From: Streptomyces sp. NRRL S-118
Lineage (GTDB): Bacteria; Actinomycetota; Actinomycetes; Streptomycetales; Streptomycetaceae
Assembly: GCF_000716335.1 (NCBI RefSeq)
Contig: NZ_KL591018.1
Location: 1 to 64,000, forward strand
Length of the DNA: 64,000 bases
Direction of reading: 5' to 3'
A program made the position numbers and the translations under genes. The stretch's first letter is position 1. Every line of letters starts with the position of its first letter. Below are positions 52,464-60,728 of the stretch, in pieces. The notes under the pieces are model-generated. The model searched no databases. It was not told where the DNA came from and saw only the letters and a list, made by a program, of their open reading frames with translations.

Positions 52464-54848
52464 ATGGGTAAGGACGAGGACTCGGGCGGCGTGCCCCTGA
52501 CCGACGAAGAACTCGACGTGCTCGACGCCCACTGGAGGGCGGCCAACTACCTGTCGGTCGGGCAGATCTACCTGATGGACAACCCGCTGCTGCGCAAGCC
52601 GCTGGAGCCGGAGCACATCAAGCCGCGGCTGCTCGGGCACTGGGGCACGTCCCCGGGCCTCAACCTCGTGCACACCCACCTCAACCGGGTGATCCGGCGT
52701 CGTGGCCTCGACGCGCTGTGCGTCTGGGGGCCCGGGCACGGCGGCCCGGCCGTGCTCGCCAACGCGTGGCTGGAAGGCAGTTACAGCGAGGTCTACCCCG
52801 ACGTGAGCCGGGACGAGGAAGGCATGGCCCGGCTGTTCCGCCAGTTCTCCTTCCCCGGCGGCGTGCCGAGCCACGTCGCCCCGGAGACGCCCGGCTCCCT
52901 CCACGAGGGCGGGGAGCTGGGCTACTCCTTGTCGCACGCCTACGGGGCCGCGCTGGACAACCCGGGCCTCCTCGTCGCGTGCGTCATCGGTGACGGCGAG
53001 GCGGAGACCGGACCGCTCGCCGCGTCCTGGCACTCCAACAAGTTCCTCGACCCGGTCCACGACGGGGCCGTCCTGCCGATCCTCCACCTCAACGGCTACA
53101 AGATCGCCAATCCCACCGTCCTCGCGCGTCTGCCGGAGGCGGAACTCGACGAGCTGCTGCGGGGCTACGGTCACGACCCCCTCCACGTCACCGGCGACGA
53201 CCCGCACCAGGTCCACCGGGCGATGGCGGCCGCGATGGACACGGCCGTCGACCGCATCCGGCACATCCAGCAGGAAGCACGCGCCGGCGAGCAGACCGAC
53301 CGGCCGCGCTGGCCGGTGATCGTCCTGCGTACGCCCAAGGGCTGGACCGGCCCCGCGGAGGTGGACGGCCTCCCCGTGGAAGGCACCTGGCGCTCCCACC
53401 AGGTTCCGCTGGCCGCGGTGCGGGACGATCCCGCGCACCGTGAACAGCTGGAGGCGTGGCTGCGCTCCTACCGTCCCGACGAGCTGTTCGACGAGCAGGG
53501 TGGGCCGCGGGAGCGGGTGCTCGCCTGCGTGCCGGACGGCGAGCGCCGGCTGGGCGCCACCCGGCACGCCAACGGCGGCTTGCTGCTGCGGAAGCTGCCT
53601 CTCCCGCCCCTGGAGCACTTCGCCGTCGCCGTGGAACGGCCGGGCGGCGCCCGGCACGAGCCGACCGGGGTCCTCGGCGGACTGCTGGAGGCCGTCATGG
53701 CCGCCACCGCCGACCGCCGCGACTTCCGGCTCGTCGGCCCCGACGAGACCGCCTCGAACCGCCTCCAGGCCGTGTACGGAGCCAGCGGCAAGGCCTGGCA
53801 GGAACCGCTCCTGGACACCGACGAACACCTCGACCGGCACGGCCGGGTGATGGAGATCCTCTCCGAACACACCTGCCAGGGCTGGCTGGAGGGCTACCTC
53901 CTCACCGGCCGCCACGGACTGTTCTCCTGCTACGAGGCGTTCGTCCACATCGTCGACTCCATGGTCAACCAGCACATCAAGTGGCTGAGGACCGCCCGTA
54001 CGCTCCCGTGGCGGGCCCCCGTCGCCTCCCTCAACTACCTGCTGACATCGCATGTGTGGCGTCAGGACCACAACGGCTTCTCGCACCAGGACCCCGGCTT
54101 CGTCGACCACGTGCTCAACAAGAGCCCCGAGGTGGTCCGCGTCTACCTGCCGCCGGACACCAACACCCTGCTGACCGTCGCCGACCACGCACTGCGCAGC
54201 CGCGACCAGGTCAACGTGATCGTCGCCGGCAAGCAGCCCTGCTTCGACTGGCTCTCCCTGGACGACGCCCGCGCCCACTGCGCCCGCGGCGCCGGGGTGT
54301 GGGAGTGGGCCGGTACCGAGGACGGCACGCGGGAGCCCGACGTGGTCCTCGCCTGCGCCGGTGACGTACCCACCGAGGAGGTGCTCGCGGCGGCGGCACT
54401 GCTGCGGCGCCACCTGCCCGGCCTCGTGGTCCGGGTGGTGAACGTCGTCGACATGACCCGGCTGATGCCCCACGAGGAGCACCCGCACGGCATGACCGAC
54501 GGTGAGTACGACGCGCTGTTCACCCGCGACAAGCCGGTGATCTTCGCCTACCACGGCTACCCGTGGCTGGTGCACCGCCTGGCCTACCGCCGCGCCGGGC
54601 ACCCGAACCTCCACGTACGGGGCTACAAGGAGGTCGGCACCACCACGACCCCGTTCGACATGGTCGTGCGCAACGACCTCGACCGCTACCGGCTCGTCAT
54701 GGACGTGATCGACCGCGTACCCGGCCTCGCCGTACGGGCCGTGGGCGTACGGCAGGCCATGGCGGACGCGCGCACCCGCCACCACGCCTGGATCCGCGAA
54801 CACGGCAGCGACATGCCCGAAATCACCGACTGGACGTGGACCGGCTGA
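52464..54848 (+). CDS. xfp: Phosphoketolase (xylulose-5-phosphate/fructose-6-phosphate)
   Basis: 794 residues, full length for the thiamine-diphosphate enzyme that cleaves xylulose 5-phosphate or fructose 6-phosphate with phosphate into acetyl phosphate plus a sugar phosphate. Family motifs are intact: [55 protein letters not shown], the ThDP motif [20 protein letters not shown] and the C-terminal [24 protein letters not shown] precedes the ATG. Acetyl phosphate can yield ATP through acetate kinase without respiration, or acetyl-CoA for the AdhE encoded 3 kb downstream. It fits the fermentative theme of the island. Confidence 0.96.
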   Translation: MGKDEDSGGVPLTDEELDVLDAHWRAANYLSVGQIYLMDNPLLRKPLEPEHIKPRLLGHWGTSPGLNLVHTHLNRVIRRRGLDALCVWGPGHGGPAVLANAWLEGSYSEVYPDVSRDEEGMARLFRQFSFPGGVPSHVAPETPGSLHEGGELGYSLSHAYGAALDNPGLLVACVIGDGEAETGPLAASWHSNKFLDPVHDGAVLPILHLNGYKIANPTVLARLPEAELDELLRGYGHDPLHVTGDDPHQVHRAMAAAMDTAVDRIRHIQQEARAGEQTDRPRWPVIVLRTPKGWTGPAEVDGLPVEGTWRSHQVPLAAVRDDPAHREQLEAWLRSYRPDELFDEQGGPRERVLACVPDGERRLGATRHANGGLLLRKLPLPPLEHFAVAVERPGGARHEPTGVLGGLLEAVMAATADRRDFRLVGPDETASNRLQAVYGASGKAWQEPLLDTDEHLDRHGRVMEILSEHTCQGWLEGYLLTGRHGLFSCYEAFVHIVDSMVNQHIKWLRTARTLPWRAPVASLNYLLTSHVWRQDHNGFSHQDPGFVDHVLNKSPEVVRVYLPPDTNTLLTVADHALRSRDQVNVIVAGKQPCFDWLSLDDARAHCARGAGVWEWAGTEDGTREPDVVLACAGDVPTEEVLAAAALLRRHLPGLVVRVVNVVDMTRLMPHEEHPHGMTDGEYDALFTRDKPVIFAYHGYPWLVHRLAYRRAGHPNLHVRGYKEVGTTTTPFDMVVRNDLDRYRLVMDVIDRVPGLAVRAVGVRQAMADARTRHHAWIREHGSDMPEITDWTWTG

Positions 54849-54856
54849 GCCGCGCC

Positions 54857-54884
54857 GCGGTGCCACGGACATCCGGGGCACCGC
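54857..54884 (+). terminator. Phosphoketolase terminator
   Basis: 8-bp stem GCGGTGCC/GGCACCGC with a 12-nt loop starting 9 nt after the stop codon. Confidence 0.7.
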
Positions 54885-55192
54885 ACCAGCACCCTGTATG
54901 TCCGTTTCTCGGCATCGGGCAAGCCGAGGCCGACGGCCGTCGCCGCCACGGAGACGATCGAATGGGACGCGGCCGCGACGAGGGCAGTTCATCGACGCCC
55001 CCGACCGGCCGCTGCGCCGAAGAAGAAGCGCCGACCGCTTGCGCCCGTCGCGGCCGGCTCCTTCGGGTTGCCCACCGCTGAGGCGGCACCGGACCCGTTC
55101 ACCATTCGGGCGTGGCCGACCGTCGTGGGGCCCGCTGCCGTCATCCGTGCGCCGGTCCTGACTTCCCTGGGCAGCGGCCGGGTTGTCCGCTG
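54885..55192. other. Gap with no recognised feature
   Basis: About 310 bp between the phosphoketolase terminator and the end of the converging CBS gene. Open frames here lack ribosome sites and family resemblance. Confidence 0.6.
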
Positions 55193-55903
55193 TCAGCCGG
55201 CGGAATGCAGCAGGGGTGTCCCGCCCTGGTCGGCATGGTCGGCTCCGCGACCGTTCGCCAGCCGGTTCACCACACCCACCACCCCGTCCACCCGCCATGC
55301 CGCTCGGACCAGTACCGACGCATCGGCATCGGGCCGGAGCCGGCCCGCCATGGTGACCACACCGTCGCGTACATCGACACGCACGTGACCGGCGCCGTGC
55401 GCCGGCACGTGGACCGAGACAGCGTCGCCGACGTCCGACCGGATCTCCTCGTCGGTGCGCAGGAAGACGCGCAGGAGGTCGCGGCGCGTGGTGATGCCGA
55501 TGAGGCGATCCTCCTCGTCCACCACGGGCAGCCGGTCGATGTGACGGCGTTCCATGATGCGCGCCGCGTCGACCACGCGCTGTTCGGGATGCACGGTGAC
55601 CGCTGGACTGGTCATCAGCTCGCGGGCTGTCACGGCAGGGACGCGGGCGGGGCGGGCGCGGGCCAGCCGCCGCACCGTCCGCAGGATCCGCTGCCGGGCG
55701 GACCCGGGCGGGTGAGCGGCCTGCCGCTCGGTGAGGTCGGTCCGGGACACCACGCCCATGACCTTGTCGTCGTGGTCCACCACCGGCAGCCCACCGATCC
55801 GGTGTGAGGTGAACAGCCGGGCCAGCTCCTTGAAGGGAGTGTCCGGGTGTGCCTGCACCACCTCGCTGGTCATCACTTCTCCCACGGTCCGGTTCCTGAC
55901 CAC
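55193..55903 (-). CDS. CBS-pair and BON domain protein
   Basis: 236 residues: CBS1 (about 5-60, VGEVMTSEVVQAHPDTPFKE, GGLPVVDHDDKVMGVVSRTD), CBS2 (about 90-150, ARELMTSPAVTVHPEQRVVD, DRLPVVDEEDRLIGITTRRD) and a BON domain (about 155-222, VHVRVDVRDGVVTMAGRLRP-like). CBS pairs bind adenine nucleotides and report energy state; BON domains bind phospholipid or other hydrophobic surfaces. The mycobacterial hypoxic response protein Rv2626c is also a CBS-pair protein of the DosR regulon. The GTG start has GGAGATGAG upstream. Divergent from the GAPDH gene. Confidence 0.9.
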   Translation of the reverse strand: MVRNRTVGEVMTSEVVQAHPDTPFKELARLFTSHRIGGLPVVDHDDKVMGVVSRTDLTERQAAHPPGSARQRILRTVRRLARARPARVPAVTARELMTSPAVTVHPEQRVVDAARIMERRHIDRLPVVDEEDRLIGITTRRDLLRVFLRTDEEIRSDVGDAVSVHVPAHGAGHVRVDVRDGVVTMAGRLRPDADASVLVRAAWRVDGVVGVVNRLANGRGADHADQGGTPLLHSAG

Positions 55904-56073
55904 GGTCTCATCTCCAGTCGTTCGCAGGTGTCACGGCAGTCGCCGGGGCGGCCGCTCGGGCTTCGCTCCGAGAGGCGGGGCAAGGGGGCGACCTCCTTCC
56001 CCGCCGGTGATGTCCTGCCTCCAGGGTGGTGCGAGGCACGGACAGGGGACAGAACCGGTCAGGACCCGTGCAG

Positions 56074-56089
56074 CGGGCCATAGGGCCCG
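56074..56089. promoter_or_regulatory. DevR-like operator, distal GAPDH site
   Basis: CGGGCC-ATAG-GGCCCG: perfectly symmetric arms, 4-nt spacer. Confidence 0.65.
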
Positions 56090-56122
56090 CAGCCGACCGG
56101 GCCGCCCGGAGCACGGGAGATG

Positions 56123-56138
56123 AGGGCCCAATGGCCCG
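56123..56138. promoter_or_regulatory. DevR-like operator, proximal GAPDH site
   Basis: AGGGCC-CAAT-GGCCCG: five of six arm positions symmetric; ends 89 bp before the GAPDH start. Confidence 0.6.
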
Positions 56139-56227
56139 GGGACACTCCCGTTCGACCCCTGCCGGGGGTGCGCATGAGCCCGCACGCTGGCACCACCTGC
56201 ATCGGCATCCTCGGGAGGGCGGCGGAC

Positions 56228-57256
56228 ATGACCGTACGCATAGGCATCAACGGCTTCGGGCGCATCGGGCGCGACTACCTGCGCTGTGTCATGGAACGTA
56301 TGGAGGCGAGCAGCGGCACCCCGGTGGAAGTGGTCGCCGTCAACGACCTCGCCTCCCCGCACGTGCTGGCCCATCTGCTCACCTACGACTCGACCTACGG
56401 CCGGCTCGGCCGCACCGTCGAGCACGACGACGAGTCCATCACGGTCGACGGGCACCGCATCGCCGTCACGTCCGAGCGTGACCCCGCCGACCTGCGCTGG
56501 GGGGCCCTGGGGGTGGACGTGGTCATCGAGGCCACCGGCCGCTTCCGCACCAGGGAGGACGCCGGCCGGCACCTGAAGGCGGGAGCGCGCAAGGTACTGC
56601 TCTCGGTGCCCGGCAAGGGCGTGGACGCCACCATCGTCATGGGTGTCAACGAGTACACCTACGACCCGCGGCTCGACCACGTGATCTCCAACGCGTCCTG
56701 CACCACCAACTGCGTGGCCCCGATGGTGAAGGTCCTCGACGGGCGCTTCGGGATCGTCAAGGGCTTGATGACCACCATCCACGGCTACACCAACGACCAG
56801 GTCGTGCTCGACGGCCCGCACAAGGACCTGCGCCGGGGCCGTACGGCAGCGGTCAACATCATCCCGACCAGCACCGGCGCGGCCCGGGCCGTCGGGCTGG
56901 TCCTTCCTGAACTCGCGGGCACCCTGGACGGCATCGCCGTGCGCGTGCCGGTCGAGGACGGCTCGCTGAGCGACCTCACCCTGGTACTGGACCGGCCGGT
57001 CACGGCGCAGGACGTCAACGACGCCCTCCGAGAGGCGGCCGAGGGACCGCTGAAGGGCATCCTGCGGGTGAGCGACGCCCCCATCGTCTCGCGTGACATC
57101 GTCGGCGACCCGGCCTCCTGCATCGTGGACGCCCCACTGACGCAGGCGCACGGGAATCTCGTCAAGGTCTTCGGCTGGTACGACAACGAGTGGGGCTACA
57201 CCAACCGTCTCGTCGACATGACCCAGTACGTCGCGGCCCTTCTCGACCCCCGATGA
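56228..57256 (+). CDS. gap: Glyceraldehyde-3-phosphate dehydrogenase, type I
   Basis: 342 residues. NAD-binding IGINGFGRIGRDYLR, the catalytic Cys158 in SNASCTTNCVAPMV, the catalytic His in TTIHGYTNDQ and WYDNEWGYTNRLVD near the C-terminus are all present. It oxidises glyceraldehyde 3-phosphate in glycolysis. Start is the ATG giving MTVRIGING, after GGAGGGCGGAC; the frame is open upstream but unconserved. Its place beside phosphoketolase and AdhE suggests an isozyme used during oxygen limitation rather than the main glycolytic copy. The next gene overlaps its stop by ATGA. Confidence 0.95.
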   Translation: MTVRIGINGFGRIGRDYLRCVMERMEASSGTPVEVVAVNDLASPHVLAHLLTYDSTYGRLGRTVEHDDESITVDGHRIAVTSERDPADLRWGALGVDVVIEATGRFRTREDAGRHLKAGARKVLLSVPGKGVDATIVMGVNEYTYDPRLDHVISNASCTTNCVAPMVKVLDGRFGIVKGLMTTIHGYTNDQVVLDGPHKDLRRGRTAAVNIIPTSTGAARAVGLVLPELAGTLDGIAVRVPVEDGSLSDLTLVLDRPVTAQDVNDALREAAEGPLKGILRVSDAPIVSRDIVGDPASCIVDAPLTQAHGNLVKVFGWYDNEWGYTNRLVDMTQYVAALLDPR

Positions 57257-57858
57257 GCACCGGGCGCCCGGCCGGCCGGGAAGAGGAAGGTGCCACGGCG
57301 CGCGTCAGGAGGGTGCGGCTGTGGCGGTGGCGCCGTAACGAGCTCCGTCACCGTTCCCACGCGGTGGAGGGCTGGATCCTCCTGGTCCTGGGCGTGACCG
57401 GGTTCATCGGTGCGCCACTGGGCGGCGCGTCGGCCTGGGAGGCCGTGCTGGAGGGGCGGGCCCAACAGCAGGCCCAGCGCCACCTCACCGATGCGGTGCT
57501 GGTGGAGGATCCCGCCCCCGCGGCCAGGGGCAGCACGCGCACCCGGGCCACCGTCGGCTGGACCGCGCCCGACGGCACCACGCACACGGGCCGGGTGCCG
57601 GTCGGGAGCCACCTGGAGCGCGGAGCGCGTGTCCCGGTGTGGACGGACAACGACGGGGAGATGACGTCGGCGCCACTGGGGCCGGCCGCCGCACGGTTCG
57701 ATGCCGCGGTAGCCGCACTCGCCGTCACGGTGAGCCTCGGTCTCCTGGTGCTCGCCCTCCACCAGCTCGTGCGACGGCGCTGCGAGCGGCGCCGCGCCGC
57801 GCAGTGGGGCCGGGAATGGGCCCGGATCGCCCCCGAGTGGGACCGCAGGAACGCCTGA
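57253..57858 (+). CDS. Rv1733c-like two-helix membrane protein
   Basis: 201 residues. A basic N-terminus (RVRRVRLWRWRRNELRHRSH) precedes membrane helix 1 (AVEGWILLVLGVTGFIGAPL, about 45-65). A soluble external loop of about 95 residues (VGWTAPDGTTHTGRVPVGSH, RVPVWTDNDGEMTSAPLG) leads to helix 2 (AAVAALAVTVSLGLLVLALH) and a basic tail (RRRCERRRAAQWG). This is the Rv1733c family, whose mycobacterial member is induced by the DosR regulator and is a latency antigen. Function unknown. The ATG overlaps the GAPDH stop, so it is co-translated with it. Confidence 0.85.
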   Translation: MSTGRPAGREEEGATARVRRVRLWRWRRNELRHRSHAVEGWILLVLGVTGFIGAPLGGASAWEAVLEGRAQQQAQRHLTDAVLVEDPAPAARGSTRTRATVGWTAPDGTTHTGRVPVGSHLERGARVPVWTDNDGEMTSAPLGPAAARFDAAVAALAVTVSLGLLVLALHQLVRRRCERRRAAQWGREWARIAPEWDRRNA

Positions 57859-57900
57859 CCAGGAGGCTTCGGAGACCATCGGGCCCCTCACCGGGACCAT

Positions 57901-57916
57901 CGGGACCTTCGCCCCG
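57901..57916. promoter_or_regulatory. DevR-like operator upstream of adhE
   Basis: CGGGAC-CTTC-GCCCCG: five of six arm positions symmetric, 86 bp before the adhE start. Nearby GGGCCC and GGGACC half-sites (57881-57900) may extend it. Confidence 0.5.
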
Positions 57917-58002
57917 GGCATCTCCGGCGCCAGGCTGTAGCTGACACGACGAGCGGCCACCCCGCGTGACCGGCCGATCCACCCGCATCCAGGGAGCCCT
58001 CC

Positions 58003-60663
58003 ATGACTCAGGTGACCAGTGACCGCCGCGACACCTCCGACAGGGGCGTCCCCTCCGACGCGCGGATCGCCGTGGACCGACTCGTCGACAACGCCTCCAA
58101 GGCGCTCGCCGACTTCGAGTCCTTCACACAGGAGCAGGTCGACCACATCGTCGCCAAGGCTTCCGTGGCCGCCCTGGACCAGCACACCGCCCTGGCGCGG
58201 CTGGCGGTGGAGGAGACCGGTCGGGGCGTCTTCGAGGACAAGGCGGCGAAGAACATGTTCGCCTGCGAGCACGTCACCCACAGCATGGCCCGGACCAAGA
58301 CGGTCGGCGTCATAGGGCGCGACGACATCGAGGGCATCATCGAGATCGCCGAACCGGTCGGGGTGCTGTGCGCGGTCACCCCGGTCACCAACCCGACGTC
58401 CACGACCGTCTTCAAGGCGCTGCTGGCCCTGAAGACGCGCAACCCGGTCGTGTTCGCCTTCCACCCCTCCGCGCAGGTGTGCAGCGCAGAGGCCGCTCGC
58501 ATCGTGCGGGACGCCGCCGTCGCCGCCGGGGCGCCCGAGCACTGCGTGCAGTGGATCGCGGAGCCCTCGATCGAGGCCACCGGGCTTCTCATGCGCCATC
58601 CGGGCGTGGCCCTGATCCTCGCGACCGGCGGGAACAGCATGGTCAAGGCCGCCTACTCGGCGGGCAAGCCCGCGGTGGGCGTCGGCGCCGGCAACGTACC
58701 GGCCTATGTGCACCGCAGTGCCGACCTGCGCCGGGCGGTCAACGACCTCGTCCTGTCCAAGTCCTTCGACAACGGCATGATCTGTGCGTCCGAACAGGCG
58801 GTCATCCTCGACACCGATGTGTACGACGAGGCCCTGGCCGAGTTCCGGCGCCTGCACGCCCACGTCGCGACGGCCGAGGAGAAGCGGAAACTGGAGACCT
58901 ACCTCTTCCCGCCGGACCCGTCCGGCCGGCAGGGCCGTGTCAACCCGGCGGCGGTGGGCCGGAGTCCCGCCTGGATCGCCGAGCGGGCAGGGTTCGCGGT
59001 CCCCGCCGGGACGTCGCTCATCCTGGCCGAGGCGAGCCGCGTCGGGCCCGACGAGCCGCTCACCCGGGAGAAGCTCTGCCCGGTCCTCACCGTGCTGCGG
59101 GCCGGCTCGACCGAGGAGGGCTTCGACCTCGCGGCCGACATGGTCGCCTTCCACGGGCAGGGCCACAGCGCCGTGATCCACACCGGAGAACCGGACCTCG
59201 CCGAAAGCTACGGGCACCGCATGAAGACGGTACGGATCATCGTCAACTCCCCGTCGTCCCAGGGCGCGATCGGCGGCATCTACAACCACCTCCTGCCCTC
59301 ACTGACCCTCGGCTGCGGCTCCTGGGGCAGCACGTCCGTCTCCGACAACGTCTCCGCCGCCCAACTGCTCAACATCAAGCGCGTCACCACACGGCAGAAC
59401 AACCTGCAGTGGTTCAAGGTGCCGCCGAAGATCTACTTCGAGCCGCAGGCCATCCGCTACCTGGCCGCGATGCCGGAGGTCCACCGCGTCACCGTGGTCA
59501 CCGACGCCACCATGACCCGCCTCGGCTACGTCGACCGCGTCAGCCGCGTCCTGCAGCAGCGGGAGCCGCCCGTGACCATCCAGGTCATCGACGACGTCGA
59601 ACCCGAGCCGAGCATCGATTCCGTACAGCGCGGAGCCGCCCTCATGCGCGACTTCCGGCCGGACACCATCATCGCCCTGGGCGGCGGATCGCCCATGGAC
59701 GCGGCGAAGGTTATGTGGCTGCTGTACGAACAGCCGAAGATCGACTTCGCCGACATGCGCCAGAAGTTCTCCGACATCCGCAAGCGGGCCTTCCGCTTCC
59801 CGGTGCTCGGCAAGCGGGCCCGGCTGGTCTGCGTCCCCACCACCTCGGGCACCGGCGCCGAGGTCACCCCGTTCGCGGTCATCTCCGACCCGGCGACCGG
59901 CAAGAAGTACCCGCTCGCCGACTACGCGCTCACCCCGAGCGTGGCGATCGTCGACCCGGTGCTCACCGCCGAACTCCCGGCATCGCTCGCGGCCGACAGC
60001 GGATTCGACGCCCTTACCCACGCCACCGAGGCGTACGTCTCGGTCTACGCCAACGACTTCACCGACGGCCTGGCACTCCACGCCATCAAGCTGATCTTCG
60101 AGAACCTGGAAGCCGCCGTCACCGGCCAGGACGCACGGCGAACCCCGGCCCGGGAGAAGATGCACAACGCGGGCACCATCGCCGGCATGGCCTTCGGCAA
60201 CGCCTTCCTCGGCATCGTCCACGCCATGTCCCACACCCTGGGAGCCACCTTCCACATCGCCCACGGGCGGACCAACGCGATTCTCCTGCCGCACGTGATC
60301 CGCTACAACGGCACGGTTCCCGTCAAACCGACAGGCTGGCCCAAGTACGAGAGCTACCGGGCGCCCGAGCGCTTCCAGGACATCGCCCGTGCCCTGGGCC
60401 TGCCGGCCTCCACCGCGGCCGAAGGCGTCGCCGCCTACGCCACGGCCGTGGAACGGCTGCGTGACGCCGTCGGTATCGAACCGTCCTTCCGCGCCCTGGG
60501 CATCGACGAGTCGGCGTTCATCAGCGCCCTGCCGCAGCAGGCACTGAACGCCTACGAGGACCAGTGCGCCCCGGCCAACCCGCGCATGCCGATGCTGGAC
60601 GACATGGAGGACATCATGCGCACCGCCTACTACGCCGGGCCCCGGCCACTGCCTCTGGTCTGA
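58003..60663 (+). CDS. adhE: Bifunctional acetaldehyde-CoA/alcohol dehydrogenase
   Basis: 886 residues, normal AdhE length. The N-terminal aldehyde dehydrogenase half (1-440) has the catalytic Cys261 in MICASEQAVILD and PVTNPTSTTVFKALLALKTR. The C-terminal iron-dependent alcohol dehydrogenase half (about 470-886) has ALGGGSPMDAAKVMW, VPTTSGTGAEVTPFAV and the iron-ligand region FGNAFLGIVHAMSHTLGATF, FHIAHGRTNAILLPH. It reduces acetyl-CoA to ethanol using two NADH, disposing of reductant without oxygen. A full-length AdhE is unusual for aerobic Streptomyces. AGGGAGCCC precedes the ATG. It probably belongs to the same regulon as the palindrome-marked neighbours. Confidence 0.96.
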   Translation: MTQVTSDRRDTSDRGVPSDARIAVDRLVDNASKALADFESFTQEQVDHIVAKASVAALDQHTALARLAVEETGRGVFEDKAAKNMFACEHVTHSMARTKTVGVIGRDDIEGIIEIAEPVGVLCAVTPVTNPTSTTVFKALLALKTRNPVVFAFHPSAQVCSAEAARIVRDAAVAAGAPEHCVQWIAEPSIEATGLLMRHPGVALILATGGNSMVKAAYSAGKPAVGVGAGNVPAYVHRSADLRRAVNDLVLSKSFDNGMICASEQAVILDTDVYDEALAEFRRLHAHVATAEEKRKLETYLFPPDPSGRQGRVNPAAVGRSPAWIAERAGFAVPAGTSLILAEASRVGPDEPLTREKLCPVLTVLRAGSTEEGFDLAADMVAFHGQGHSAVIHTGEPDLAESYGHRMKTVRIIVNSPSSQGAIGGIYNHLLPSLTLGCGSWGSTSVSDNVSAAQLLNIKRVTTRQNNLQWFKVPPKIYFEPQAIRYLAAMPEVHRVTVVTDATMTRLGYVDRVSRVLQQREPPVTIQVIDDVEPEPSIDSVQRGAALMRDFRPDTIIALGGGSPMDAAKVMWLLYEQPKIDFADMRQKFSDIRKRAFRFPVLGKRARLVCVPTTSGTGAEVTPFAVISDPATGKKYPLADYALTPSVAIVDPVLTAELPASLAADSGFDALTHATEAYVSVYANDFTDGLALHAIKLIFENLEAAVTGQDARRTPAREKMHNAGTIAGMAFGNAFLGIVHAMSHTLGATFHIAHGRTNAILLPHVIRYNGTVPVKPTGWPKYESYRAPERFQDIARALGLPASTAAEGVAAYATAVERLRDAVGIEPSFRALGIDESAFISALPQQALNAYEDQCAPANPRMPMLDDMEDIMRTAYYAGPRPLPLV

Positions 60664-60728
60664 CCGCCGGACCGCCCGCACGGCCGATAGGCTGCCCGAT
60701 GGGCGGGTGATCGAGGTCAGGAGGACCG

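Larger units (their letters stand above)
55904..56227. promoter_or_regulatory. Divergent control region, CBS-BON gene / GAPDH gene
   Basis: 324 bp with no gene. Two strong copies of the island palindrome lie at 56074-56089 and 56123-56138, 49 bp apart centre to centre, both nearer the GAPDH start. Confidence 0.6.
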
